From Aeromonas encheleia (GTDB lineage: Bacteria > Pseudomonadota > Gammaproteobacteria > Enterobacterales > Aeromonadaceae): DNA of 64,000 nt. The DNA is taken from the NCBI RefSeq assembly GCF_900637545.1, contig NZ_LR134376.1:3780001-3844000 (forward strand). Direction: 5' to 3'. Positions 16,676 through 24,803 of the stretch are shown one piece after another. How positions within the stretch are numbered: position 1 is the first letter of the stretch; every line of letters begins with the position of its first letter. The notes beneath the pieces are model-generated. The model saw only the letters and a program-made list of their open reading frames with translations, searched no databases and had not been told where the DNA came from. The position numbers were made by a program, and so were the translations under genes.

Positions 16676-18154
16676 ATTTTTTCCCAGATCGCAAACTTTT
16701 GCCGCAAGGTGCTCGGCAAGGACGACGGCGAGCAGTCGGTTGAATCTACCCTGCCGGTCCACGTAGCCGGCCAGCGTCGAACCTTGAGCCGCGACCAGCA
16801 CCCCATCTCGCGCAAAGAGATCAGCGAGAATGCGCTCAAGGTGCTCTACCGCCTGAACAAGGGTGGCTATGACGCCTACCTGGTCGGGGGTGGTGTCCGG
16901 GATATTCTGCTCGGGAAGACACCAAAGGATTTCGACATCGCCACCAACGCGACGCCGGAGCAGATCAAGGCATTGTTCAGCAACTGCCGCCTGATCGGCC
17001 GCCGTTTCCGCCTGGCGCACATCGTCTTTGGTCGTGACGTGATCGAAGTGGCCACCTTCCGGGGTCACCACCATCAGGTCAATACCAGCAAACATGTGTC
17101 GGCCCAGTCTGATGAAGGCATGCTGCTGCGCGACAACGTCTACGGCACCATCGAAGAGGATGCCGAGCGCCGTGACTTTACCGTCAACGCCCTCTACTAC
17201 AGCGCCAAGGATTTCACCCTGCACGATTTCGAGGGTGGCATCGAGGATCTCGCCCAGCGCAAGCTGGAGCTGATCGGTGACCCCGAGACCCGCTACCGGG
17301 AAGATCCGGTGCGGATGCTGCGGGCCGTGCGCTTCGCCGCCAAGCTGGACATGAACATCAGCCCGCGTACCGCCGCCCCCATCAAGGAGCTGGCGTCGCT
17401 GCTGCAGGATATCCCGCCCGCCCGCCTGTTTGAGGAGACCCTCAAGCTGTTCCTGGCTGGCGATGGCCTGGCGACCTACAAGCTGCTGCGTGAATACGGG
17501 CTGTTCCAGCCGCTGTTCCCGCAGGTGGCCGCCCTGTTCACCCCCCATGGCAACTCGCCGTTCGAGCAGTTCATCGAGCTGGCGCTGATGGACACCGACA
17601 CCCGGGTGCGTGAAGACAAGCGGGTCACCCCCGCCTTCCTCTACGCCTCCCTGTTGTGGGGCGCCGTCGAGGCCCGTGCCCGGGTGCTGGAAAACGAGAG
17701 CGGCCTGCCCTGGCACGACGCCTTCATGCTGGCCATCAACGAGGTGCTGGACGCCCAGGTACGGATCATCGCCGTGCCGCGCCGCTTCACCACAGACGTG
17801 CGCGACATCTGGGCGCTGCAACAGCGGCTGACCCGTCGTCAGGGCCGTCACCCCGAGCGGGCCATGGAGCATCCGAAGTTCCGCGCCGCCTTCGACTTCC
17901 TGTTGCTGCGCAACCGGGTCGAGCGTGGCCTCGGCGAACTCGCCAGCTGGTGGGAACGCTATGTGGAATCCAACCCGGATGTGCGCCCGCAACTGCAGCG
18001 GGAAGCGACCCGGGGCGGTGAGCGCACCCTGCAGCGGGAAGCGACCCGCGAGGGTGAAGGCGCACCGGCACCGGCTGGCGAGAAGCGCAGCGGCAACAGC
18101 AACAGCCGCAATCGTCGTCGCCCCCGTCGTCGCAAACCGAAAGCGGCCGAGTGA
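16676..18154 (+). CDS. pcnB: Poly(A) polymerase I, with a probable AUU start codon
   Basis: Class II nucleotidyltransferase that adds poly(A) tails to RNA 3' ends and so marks them for decay. It has LVGGGVRDILLG, the catalytic DFDIAT carboxylates, RRDFTVNALYY and the RMLRAVRFAAKL head/neck signature; the basic Arg/Lys-rich tail ends in RRRPRRRKPKAAE. The E. coli protein begins at an AUU codon (MFTRVANFCRKVL). Here the aligned position is ATT-TTT-TCC-CAG-ATC-GCA-AAC, and AGAGGT (16665-16670) is ideally spaced five bases before that ATT. The ATG at 16661 overlaps that ribosome site and has none of its own. The tail contains a 36-bp tandem repeat. Operon with folK. Confidence 0.93.
   Translation: MFSQIANFCRKVLGKDDGEQSVESTLPVHVAGQRRTLSRDQHPISRKEISENALKVLYRLNKGGYDAYLVGGGVRDILLGKTPKDFDIATNATPEQIKALFSNCRLIGRRFRLAHIVFGRDVIEVATFRGHHHQVNTSKHVSAQSDEGMLLRDNVYGTIEEDAERRDFTVNALYYSAKDFTLHDFEGGIEDLAQRKLELIGDPETRYREDPVRMLRAVRFAAKLDMNISPRTAAPIKELASLLQDIPPARLFEETLKLFLAGDGLATYKLLREYGLFQPLFPQVAALFTPHGNSPFEQFIELALMDTDTRVREDKRVTPAFLYASLLWGAVEARARVLENESGLPWHDAFMLAINEVLDAQVRIIAVPRRFTTDVRDIWALQQRLTRRQGRHPERAMEHPKFRAAFDFLLLRNRVERGLGELASWWERYVESNPDVRPQLQREATRGGERTLQREATREGEGAPAPAGEKRSGNSNSRNRRRPRRRKPKAAE
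17993..18047 (+). repeat. 36-bp-period tandem repeat inside pcnB
   Basis: A 19-nt block reading LQREATR recurs at 17993-18011 and 18029-18047 in the basic, low-complexity tail of poly(A) polymerase. The period is a multiple of three, so copy changes would stay in frame. Confidence 0.8.
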
Positions 18155-18164
18155 TAAAAAAGTG

Positions 18165-18662
18165 ATGACCGAGGTCTTCGTTGCCATCGGCTCCAACCTG
18201 GGGGATCCCATCGCCCAGGCCAGGCGCGCCGTCACCGCATTGGCGGCGTTGCCACAGACCGAATTGCTGCAGGCCTCATCGCTTTACGGCAGCCGCCCCA
18301 TGGGCCCTGCCGATCAGCCGGACTACGTCAATGCCGTGGTGCGGCTCAATACCCGGCTCGGCCCCCTGGCCCTGCTGGATCAGCTGCAAAGAATCGAGTT
18401 GGAACAGGGACGTGTGCGCAAGGACGAGCGTTGGGGTCCAAGGACCCTGGATCTGGATCTGTTGCTCTATGGGGAGCAGGTCATCCAGCATGAACGCCTG
18501 ACCGTCCCCCACTACGGCATGAAGGAGCGGGAATTCGTGCTGCTCCCCCTCGCCGAACTTGCGCCCGCTCTGGTACTGCCCTGCGGTACCCCGCTCTCCG
18601 AACTGGTCGCCCGCTGCCCGCGCAATGGTCTCGTGATCCTTGCCGACGCCACGGGTGCGTAG
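18165..18662 (+). CDS. folK: HPPK, 6-hydroxymethyl-7,8-dihydropterin pyrophosphokinase
   Basis: 165-residue folate-pathway enzyme that transfers pyrophosphate from ATP to hydroxymethyl-dihydropterin. Motifs: VAIGSNLGDP at the N-terminus, the GPADQPDYVNAV loop and the signature WGPRTLDLDLLLYG, with the Mg-binding Asp pair, then LTVPHYGMKEREFVLLPL. It starts ten bases after the pcnB stop; ATG 18165 or GTG 18162 are both possible and the ribosome site is weak, so coupling to pcnB is likely. Confidence 0.96.
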   Translation: MTEVFVAIGSNLGDPIAQARRAVTALAALPQTELLQASSLYGSRPMGPADQPDYVNAVVRLNTRLGPLALLDQLQRIELEQGRVRKDERWGPRTLDLDLLLYGEQVIQHERLTVPHYGMKEREFVLLPLAELAPALVLPCGTPLSELVARCPRNGLVILADATGA

Positions 18663-18675
18663 ACGAGTCGCCGTC

Positions 18676-18780
18676 ATGAGCAAGATTGCCACCACCATCC
18701 TGCGCCAATCCAGGCCGACCCGTCAGACATTCACCGCCATCGCGACCCCGAAGATCATTCCCGACCTAGTGGGCGAGTAG
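18676..18780 (+). CDS. 34-codon ORF that copies the start of panB
   Basis: An ATG ORF lying between folK and panB. Its first 28 bases match the first 28 of panB at 25 positions, giving MSKIATTIL against MSKITTTSL in PanB. After that the two diverge. Its TAG stop (18778-18780) overlaps the panB ribosome site TAGGAG, which would let terminating ribosomes feed panB. Its own ribosome site is weak. It could be a translated leader that couples panB to folK, or a decayed partial duplication of the panB 5' end. No product is assigned. Confidence 0.35.
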   Translation: MSKIATTILRQSRPTRQTFTAIATPKIIPDLVGE

Positions 18781-18790
18781 GAGCAACCTA

Positions 18791-19585
18791 ATGAGCAAGA
18801 TCACCACCACCAGCCTGCTGAAGATGAAGCAGGACGGACAAAAAATCACCGCCATCACCGCCTATGACGCCAGCTTCGCCAAGCTGTTCGACGACGAGGG
18901 CGCCCAGGTGCTGCTGATCGGCGATTCCCTGGGCATGGTGCTGCAAGGGGGAGAAGACACCCTGGCGGTCAGCATGGACGAGATGGTCTACCACACCCGC
19001 TGCGTGGTGCGTGGCACCAGCAAGGCGCTGGTGGTCAGCGACATGCCGTTCATGAGCTACGCCACCCCGGAGCAGACCTACCAGAACGCCGCCCGGCTGA
19101 TGGCCGCCGGTGCCCGCATGGTGAAGATGGAAGGGGGGGACTGGTTGTGTGACAGCATCCGCCACCTGACCCGCAACGGCGTCCCGGTCTGTGCTCACCT
19201 GGGCCTGACCCCGCAATCCGTGCACGTGTTTGGCGGCTTCAAGGTACAGGGCCGCGATGAGTTCCACGCCCAGGAGATCTACCGCCAGGCGCTCGAGCTG
19301 CAAGCGGCCGGGATCCAGCTGCTGGTGCTGGAATGCGTGCCGGTCAGCCTGGCCGAGCGCATCACCAAGGCGCTGCGCATCCCGGTGATCGGCATAGGTG
19401 CCGGCCCGGCCACCGATGGCCAGATCCTGGTGATGCACGACGCCTTCGGCATCACCTCCGGCTATGTGCCCAAGTTCACCAAGAACTTCCTGGCCGAGAC
19501 CGGCGATCTGCATGCCGCCGTCCGTCTCTACGTGAAACAGGTCAGCGAGGGCACCTTCCCCGGTCCCGAGCACTGCTTCAACTGA
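18791..19585 (+). CDS. panB: 3-methyl-2-oxobutanoate hydroxymethyltransferase
   Basis: First enzyme of pantothenate synthesis; it moves a hydroxymethyl group from 5,10-methylene-THF to alpha-ketoisovalerate to make ketopantoate. 264 residues, the normal family length. It shows [28 protein letters not shown] (Mg site), the KMEGG block, and [19 protein letters not shown]. Ribosome site TAGGAG seven bases before the ATG. Followed by panC after 104 bp with a hairpin between. Confidence 0.98.
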   Translation: MSKITTTSLLKMKQDGQKITAITAYDASFAKLFDDEGAQVLLIGDSLGMVLQGGEDTLAVSMDEMVYHTRCVVRGTSKALVVSDMPFMSYATPEQTYQNAARLMAAGARMVKMEGGDWLCDSIRHLTRNGVPVCAHLGLTPQSVHVFGGFKVQGRDEFHAQEIYRQALELQAAGIQLLVLECVPVSLAERITKALRIPVIGIGAGPATDGQILVMHDAFGITSGYVPKFTKNFLAETGDLHAAVRLYVKQVSEGTFPGPEHCFN

Positions 19586-19604
19586 GCAAGGCCTCATTCA
19601 TGGC

Positions 19605-19628
19605 AACGGGGGCATCAGCCCCCGTTTC
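19605..19628 (+). terminator. Weak terminator-like hairpin between panB and panC
   Basis: AACGGGGGC-ATCA-GCCCCCGTT followed by only one further T. It may reduce, rather than stop, read-through into panC. Confidence 0.5.
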
Positions 19629-19689
19629 GCCATCCATATCCAGGCTGATTTAACCCCTCTCTCTTTGATGTATCCGAAGGTAACCGCCG

Positions 19690-20544
19690 ATGTTGGTTGT
19701 GAACAATCCCGTCGATCTGCGTGAACAGATCGGTCAATGGCGCCGTGAAGGGCGCACCATCGCATTCGTGCCCACCATGGGCAATCTGCACCAGGGCCAT
19801 CTCACTCTGGTTGAACAGGCGCGCCGCCACGGCGAGAAGGTGGTGGTCAGCATCTTCGTGAACCCGCTGCAGTTCGACAAGGCCGATGACCTCGCCAACT
19901 ACCCGCGCACCCTGGAGCAGGATTGTGCCGCCCTGCAAGGGGCCGGCGTGGATCTGGTGTTCACACCGACCCCCGAGCTGATGTATCCCCACGGCCTGGC
20001 CAGCCAGACCTTCGTCGAGGTGCCCGGTCTCTCCGGCCTGCTGGAAGGGGCGCTGCGCCCCGGCCACTTCCGTGGCGTCAGTACAGTCGTCGCCAAGCTG
20101 TTCAACCTGGTCCAGCCGGACCTGGCCTGCTTCGGCCAGAAGGATTACCAGCAGCTGGCGCTGATCCGCAAGATGGTGGCCGACATGGCCATCCCGGTCG
20201 AGATCGTCGGCGTGCCGACGGTGCGAGCGCAGGACGGGCTGGCGCTGTCATCGCGCAACGGCTACCTCAGCGCCGCCGAGCGGGCCCTGGCCCCCGAGCT
20301 GGCCCGCACCATGAACTGGGTCGCCGAGCAGATCGAGGCCGGTGATCACCACCTGCCCTCCCTGGTGGCCCAGGCCAGCCAGCGCCTCGATAACGCCGGC
20401 TTCAGGACCGACGCCATCGACATCGTCGATGCCGATACGCTCGAATCGGCCACCGAGGCCAGCGAGCGGCTGGTGATCCTGATGGCCGCCTATCTGGGCA
20501 AGGCCCGCCTCATCGACAATTGTGTGGTCACGCTCGGGGCCTGA
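19690..20544 (+). CDS. panC: Pantothenate synthetase
   Basis: 284-residue ATP-dependent ligase joining pantoate and beta-alanine. Class I nucleotidyl-transfer fold: [14 protein letters not shown] carries the HxGH motif, then [13 protein letters not shown], the [16 protein letters not shown] block and the KMSKS-like [11 protein letters not shown]. Ribosome site AAGGTAA before the ATG. panD is not in the window. Confidence 0.98.
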   Translation: MLVVNNPVDLREQIGQWRREGRTIAFVPTMGNLHQGHLTLVEQARRHGEKVVVSIFVNPLQFDKADDLANYPRTLEQDCAALQGAGVDLVFTPTPELMYPHGLASQTFVEVPGLSGLLEGALRPGHFRGVSTVVAKLFNLVQPDLACFGQKDYQQLALIRKMVADMAIPVEIVGVPTVRAQDGLALSSRNGYLSAAERALAPELARTMNWVAEQIEAGDHHLPSLVAQASQRLDNAGFRTDAIDIVDADTLESATEASERLVILMAAYLGKARLIDNCVVTLGA

Positions 20545-20567
20545 CAGGTCCCGACAAGGAGAAAGAG

Positions 20568-20915
20568 ATGTCCAAGAAGGTTTATTGCATCGCCCAGTTC
20601 CAGCCCAAGGCCGGTCAGGAGCAGGCGCTGTTCCAGGTGCTGCAGGGGCTCGAGCCCAACACCCTGCGGGAAGATGGCTGCCAGCAGTACATAGTCACCC
20701 GCCACATCCCCAGCCCCTTCGCCGAGGGCGAGAGCTTCCCCATCGCCTTCAACGAGATCTGGCGCGACATGGCGAGCTTCGAGGCTCACTGCCAGCGCGC
20801 CGAGATCAAGACCTTCTTCGAGCGCCATTGCCTCGCCGAAGACGGCATAGTTGCCAAGTGGAACGTCTGCATCTACAGCGATGAACCGGCGCACTACGAC
20901 GCCCCCGTCTTCTGA
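20568..20915 (+). CDS. Antibiotic-biosynthesis-monooxygenase (ABM) fold protein, putative quinol monooxygenase
   Basis: 115 residues with a dimeric alpha/beta-barrel ABM pattern: an N-terminal strand IAQFQPKAGQEQALFQVLQGL, a central YIVTRH strand, and FNEIWRDMASFEAHCQRAEIKTFFE, the typical wxsxeaf helix. Family members include YgiN-type quinol monooxygenases and heme-degrading enzymes; the substrate here is not determinable. AAGGAG precedes the ATG. It starts 24 bases after panC and is likely in the same transcript, ending at a strong terminator. Confidence 0.78.
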   Translation: MSKKVYCIAQFQPKAGQEQALFQVLQGLEPNTLREDGCQQYIVTRHIPSPFAEGESFPIAFNEIWRDMASFEAHCQRAEIKTFFERHCLAEDGIVAKWNVCIYSDEPAHYDAPVF

Positions 20916-20934
20916 TCCCTTCAAGTCCAAAACA

Positions 20935-20960
20935 AAAGGCGCCCGCGGGCGCCTTTTTTC
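20935..20960. terminator. Terminator between the ABM gene and yadH
   Basis: AAAAGGCGCC/GGCGCCTTTTTT with a short CGC loop; convergent genes end on both sides. Confidence 0.9.
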
Positions 20961-20973
20961 ATGGTGACAGCAC

Positions 20974-21747
20974 TCAGTGCCGCAGCCCGGTACCACGGGA
21001 GATCAGCCACCAGGCCAGGCCGTAGAGCGCGACGATGAAGCCGATGATGATGAGGTAGGCGGTGCCGAGCGGCACGTCGGAGATACCGAGGAAGCCGTAA
21101 CGGAACGCGTTCACCATGTAGATGATGGGGTTCACCTGGGAGACCCCCTGCCAGAACGGCGGCAGCAGCGTGATGGAGTAGAAGACCCCGCCGAGGTAGG
21201 TGAGCGGCGTCAGCACGAAGGTGGGGATGATGCTGATGTCGTCGAAGGTCTTGGCAAACACCGCGTTGATGAGCCCGCCCAGGGAGAACAGGATCGAGGT
21301 CAGCAGCACGGTGAAGCAGACGCTGAACAGGTGGTGGATCTGCAAAGGCACGAAGAACAGCGACACCAGGGTGACGATGAGGCCGACGCAGAGGCCACGC
21401 GCCACGCCACCGCCCACGTAACCGGCGATGATGATGTAGTTCGGCACCGGTGCCACCAGCAGCTCCTCCACGTTGCGCTGGAACTTGGCGCTGAAGAAGG
21501 AGGAGGCGACGTTGGAGTAGGAGTTGGTGATGACCGACATCATGATGAGGCCGGGCACGATGAACTCCATGTAGCTGAAGCCCCCCATGTCACCGATGCG
21601 CGAACCTATGAGGTTGCCGAAGATGACGAAGTAGAGGCTCATGGTGATGGCCGGCGGCACCAGGGTCTGCAACCAGATCCGGGTGAAGCGGACCACTTCC
21701 TTGGTCAGTATGCTCTTGAAGGCGATGTAATAGGTGTTGGCGTTCAT
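20974..21747 (-). CDS. yadH: ABC-2 type transport permease, YadH-like
   Basis: 257-residue inner-membrane permease with six hydrophobic helices. ABC-2 signatures are MEFIVPGLIMMSVITNSYSNVASSFFSAKFQRNVEELL, where family members have the conserved EELL region, and FLTPLTYLGGVFY-like helix 5. It overlaps yadG by ATGA, so the two subunits are made together. Substrate unknown; ABC-2 exporters move polysaccharides, drugs or lipids. E. coli has yadGH near panBC and hpt, matching this site. Confidence 0.92.
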   Translation of the reverse strand: MNANTYYIAFKSILTKEVVRFTRIWLQTLVPPAITMSLYFVIFGNLIGSRIGDMGGFSYMEFIVPGLIMMSVITNSYSNVASSFFSAKFQRNVEELLVAPVPNYIIIAGYVGGGVARGLCVGLIVTLVSLFFVPLQIHHLFSVCFTVLLTSILFSLGGLINAVFAKTFDDISIIPTFVLTPLTYLGGVFYSITLLPPFWQGVSQVNPIIYMVNAFRYGFLGISDVPLGTAYLIIIGFIVALYGLAWWLISRGTGLRH

Positions 21748-22661
21748 GCTTTACGGCCCTCTTCCACCAGGTTGACGAACAGCTCTTCCAGCCGGTTGGC
21801 CTTGTTGCGCATGCTCTGCACCTGCACCCCCTGGGCGGACAGCTGCTCGAACAGGCTGTTGAGGGACTGGCTCTTGTCCAGATCCACCTCCAGGGTATGC
21901 TCATCCTGCATCCGCCCCTGGAATTCGGGCACATGGGGCATGGCACTGCCGGGCGCCAGATCCAGCATGAAGGTCTCGCGCCCCAGCTTGCCGAGCAGCG
22001 CCTTCATGCTGGTATTCTCGATGAGGCGGCCCTTGTCGATGATGCCGATGTTGCGGCACAGCATCTCGGCCTCTTCCAGATAGTGGGTAGTGAGTATGAT
22101 GGTGACCCCCTGCTCGTTGAGCTGCTGCAGGAACTGCCACATGGAGCGGCGGATCTCGATGTCCACCCCGGCGGTCGGCTCATCCAGGATCAACAGCTTG
22201 GGCTCATGCATCAGGGCGCGGGCGATCATCAGGCGGCGCTTCATGCCACCGGAGAGGGTGCGGGCCGGCGCGTCGCGCTTGTCCCACAGATCGAGCTGGC
22301 GCAGGTACTTCTCGGCCCGGATCTTGGCTTCGCCACTCGGTACGCCGTAGAAGCCGGCCTGATGGATGACGATCTGGCTCACCTTCTCGAACTGGCTGAA
22401 GTTGAACTCCTGCGGCACCAGGCCGAGCTGGGCCTTGGCCTGCTCCAGCTGGCCGTCGATGTCGTAGCCGAACACCTTCACCTTGCCGGCGCTCTTGTTC
22501 ACCAGCGAGCTGATGACGCCTATGGTGGTGGACTTGCCCGCCCCGTTCGGGCCGAGCAGGGCGAAGAAGTCCCCCTGCTTGACGGTAAGATCGATGCCCT
22601 TAAGGGCTTCGACGCCCCCCTGATAGGTCTTTTTCAGGCCGCTGATTTCCAATGCGTTCAT
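21744..22661 (-). CDS. yadG: ABC transporter ATP-binding protein, YadG-like
   Basis: 305-residue ATPase subunit. Walker A GPNGAGKST, signature LSGGMKRRLMIARAL, Walker B LLILDEP followed by TAGVDIE, and the H-loop TTHYLEEAE are all present. Start ATG 22659-22661 has AGGGG upstream; longer in-frame extension lacks family support. The C-terminal 90 residues match YadG. Pairs with yadH by a 4-bp overlap. Confidence 0.95.
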   Translation of the reverse strand: MNALEISGLKKTYQGGVEALKGIDLTVKQGDFFALLGPNGAGKSTTIGVISSLVNKSAGKVKVFGYDIDGQLEQAKAQLGLVPQEFNFSQFEKVSQIVIHQAGFYGVPSGEAKIRAEKYLRQLDLWDKRDAPARTLSGGMKRRLMIARALMHEPKLLILDEPTAGVDIEIRRSMWQFLQQLNEQGVTIILTTHYLEEAEMLCRNIGIIDKGRLIENTSMKALLGKLGRETFMLDLAPGSAMPHVPEFQGRMQDEHTLEVDLDKSQSLNSLFEQLSAQGVQVQSMRNKANRLEELFVNLVEEGRKA

Positions 22662-22772
22662 TGCAACCCCTGTGATGGAATGGCCCATCTCGAGACAGAA
22701 AAGGCGGCCAAGGCCGCCTGCAGACAGTCGATGGCGAGCGGCCATGCTGCCTATGTCACTGCTGAGCCTTGC

Positions 22773-23303
22773 TTATTCTTGCGGAACTACCTTGCCGATG
22801 AACGGCAGATTACGATACTTCTGGGCGTAGTCGATACCACAGCCCACCACAAATTCGTCCGGAATGGAGAAGCCGATCCAGTCCACCGGCACATGTACCT
22901 CACGGCGGGACGGCTTGTCCAGCAGGGTGCAGATGGCCAGGGATTTCGGCTCGCGCAGGGAGAGGATCTCGCGCACCTTGTTGAGGGTGTAACCGGTGTC
23001 GATGATGTCTTCGACCAGCACTATGTCCTTGCCCTTGATGTCGTCATCCAGATCTTTGAGGATGCGCACATCACGGGTGCTGTGCATGCCGGAGCCATAG
23101 CTGGAGGCAGTCATAAAATCCAGGGTGATGGGCAGTTGGGTCTGACGGCACAGATCGGCCAGGAAGACGCAGGAGCCACGCAGCAGGCCAATCATGACCA
23201 CTTCATCGGAACCCTGGTAACGGGCGGTGATCTCTTCACCCAATTTGGCGATCCGGGCGGCGACGTCGGCCTCGGAGATCATCACCTCGACAGTGTGTTT
23301 CAT
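22773..23303 (-). CDS. hpt: Hypoxanthine phosphoribosyltransferase
   Basis: 176-residue purine salvage enzyme converting hypoxanthine (and less well guanine) plus PRPP to IMP. The PRPP-binding loop is [13 protein letters not shown], with [12 protein letters not shown] and the flexible loop [12 protein letters not shown]. The start was placed at 23301-23303 because GGAG is six bases upstream; an ATG four codons earlier has no ribosome site. It is divergent from the LitR-like gene, the same neighbour pair known in vibrios. Confidence 0.97.
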   Translation of the reverse strand: MKHTVEVMISEADVAARIAKLGEEITARYQGSDEVVMIGLLRGSCVFLADLCRQTQLPITLDFMTASSYGSGMHSTRDVRILKDLDDDIKGKDIVLVEDIIDTGYTLNKVREILSLREPKSLAICTLLDKPSRREVHVPVDWIGFSIPDEFVVGCGIDYAQKYRNLPFIGKVVPQE

Positions 23304-23442
23304 CACATACTCCATTCATGGCCAAAGGGTTATTGGCCGTTCATTTGCATCAAAACCGAGGATTCTACCATTCCAGCCGGGAGGCGTCAGGCATACGTGA
23401 TGCTTTTATCGGCTTATTTTAATTGATAGAGTTAGCGGGCCT

Positions 23443-23471
23443 TTGGGCATTATCGGTGACAATACTATAAA
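23443..23471 (+). promoter_or_regulatory. Candidate promoter of the LitR-like gene
   Basis: TTGGGC (23443-23448), 17-bp spacer, TATAAA (23466-23471). The predicted start near 23478 leaves only about 27 nt of leader. Confidence 0.5.
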
Positions 23472-23486
23472 CACCATAATCAATAA
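23465..23486. promoter_or_regulatory. Candidate LuxR/HapR-family self-binding site
   Basis: The right half ATAATCAATAA matches the Vibrio LuxR palindrome half TTTATCAATAA at 9 of 11 positions; the left half is weak. It overlaps the predicted -10 and transcription start, so binding would repress. Inference from recalled consensus. Confidence 0.35.
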
Positions 23487-23504
23487 CTATTAGATGAAAA
23501 AACT

Positions 23505-24119
23505 ATGGAACCACGCGCAGAAATAAGACGTCGAACCCGGCTTTCGCCGGAGGCTCGCCGTGACCAACTGATGGAGTGTGCCATCGAGGTATTCTCCCGC
23601 CGCGGCATTGGCCGTGCGGGACATGCCGAGATCGCGGAACAAGCCAAGGTATCGGTCGCGACCGTATTCAACTATTTCAACACCCGTGAAGATCTGGTCG
23701 ATGAAGTGCTGGCCGAGATCGAGCGCTTCGTGCAACAGATCCTCGAGCAGGCTTATACCGGCCAGGGTCCGGTCAGCGACAGCATTCACCGCCACGTGAA
23801 GCTGTTCGTCGACGCCGCCTACGATAGCCCGGACCATGCCAGCATCTGGCTGGAATGGAGCTCGTCGGTGCGGGAAGAGGTATGGCCCCGCTACACCCGC
23901 TTGCTGGACCGGGCGCTGGAACGCATAGCGCCCCACCTGCAGGCCGCCATGGACAGTGGCGAGATCCAGAGCGTGCTGTCGGCGCAGGATCTGGCCCGCT
24001 CCCTGACCGGGTTTGGCTACGTCATGATGCAGATGATCAATCAGCCCCAACGCCCATCCCGGGAAGAGGTGACCGATTTTCTGTTCAAGTATGTGACGGC
24101 CCCCATTCAGGTCGCCTAA
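23505..24119 (+). CDS. litR: LuxR/HapR/LitR-type quorum-sensing master regulator (TetR family)
   Basis: 204-residue TetR-fold protein. The N-terminal DNA-binding region RTRLSPEARRDQLMECAIEVF, then RRGIGRAGHAEIAEQAKVS and VATVFNYFNTREDLVDEVL, is strikingly close to V. harveyi LuxR and V. cholerae HapR. The ligand domain keeps WLEWSSSVREEVWP. In vibrios this gene also sits next to hpt, which supports orthology. Such proteins switch genes for virulence, biofilm and protease at high cell density. The name litR follows vibrio/Aeromonas usage and is by homology only. Confidence 0.88.
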   Translation: MEPRAEIRRRTRLSPEARRDQLMECAIEVFSRRGIGRAGHAEIAEQAKVSVATVFNYFNTREDLVDEVLAEIERFVQQILEQAYTGQGPVSDSIHRHVKLFVDAAYDSPDHASIWLEWSSSVREEVWPRYTRLLDRALERIAPHLQAAMDSGEIQSVLSAQDLARSLTGFGYVMMQMINQPQRPSREEVTDFLFKYVTAPIQVA

Positions 24120-24134
24120 CCCGCCTCGCCAATA

Positions 24135-24174
24135 AAAAAGCGGCGCCGGACTGTTCAGGTCGGCGCCGCTTTTG
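24135..24174. terminator. Terminator between the LitR-like gene and ubiX
   Basis: AAAAGCGGCGCC paired with GGCGCCGCTTTT around a 14-nt loop, T run interrupted by G. Confidence 0.88.
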
Positions 24175-24191
24175 TTTGCCTGTCATCTGGC

Positions 24192-24803
24192 TCAGGGCTG
24201 GGCATAGCCCCAGCGCCGGGTCAGCGCATGCTCGACCCCAAGGTGATCCAGGATCCTGGCCACCATAAAGTCCACCAGATCCTCGATACTTTTCGGCTCA
24301 TGATAGAAACCGGGGGCGGCCGGCATGATGGTCACCCCGAGCCGCGCCAGCTTCAGCATGTTCTCCAGATGGATTGCCGAGAAGGGGCTCTCCCTGGGCA
24401 CCAGGATGAGCTGGCCACGCTCCTTGATCACCACGTCCGCCGCCCGCTCCAAGAGGTTGTCGGAGGCGCCGTTGGCGATGGCGGAGACTGTGCCCATGGA
24501 GCAGGGGCAGACCACCATCTGTTTCGGCGCCGCCGAGCCGGAGGCCACCGGCGAGAACCACTCCTCCTTGCCGCAGGCCACTATCTGCCCCTCCCTGGCG
24601 CCATACTGGCGGCAGAGGTAGGCAGACAGCTCCTTTGGCGAGCCGGGCCAATCCTGCTGCTGCTCGGTCTTGAGCACCACCCGGGCGGCGGAGGAGGCCA
24701 GCAGATAGACCCTATAGTCCGCCTGTACCAGGCATTGCAGCAGGCGCAGGGCGTAGGGGGCGCCGGAGGCACCGGTCAGCGCCAGGGTGATCTGTTTGCT
24801 CAT
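24192..24803 (-). CDS. ubiX: Flavin prenyltransferase UbiX
   Basis: 203 residues. It makes prenylated FMN, the cofactor that UbiD needs for decarboxylation in ubiquinone synthesis. Motifs: the N-terminal [15 protein letters not shown] flavin-binding loop, [26 protein letters not shown] and [16 protein letters not shown], then MPAAPGFYH. Overlaps the 3' end of mpl by ATGA, so the two are translationally coupled. Confidence 0.97.
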   Translation of the reverse strand: MSKQITLALTGASGAPYALRLLQCLVQADYRVYLLASSAARVVLKTEQQQDWPGSPKELSAYLCRQYGAREGQIVACGKEEWFSPVASGSAAPKQMVVCPCSMGTVSAIANGASDNLLERAADVVIKERGQLILVPRESPFSAIHLENMLKLARLGVTIMPAAPGFYHEPKSIEDLVDFMVARILDHLGVEHALTRRWGYAQP

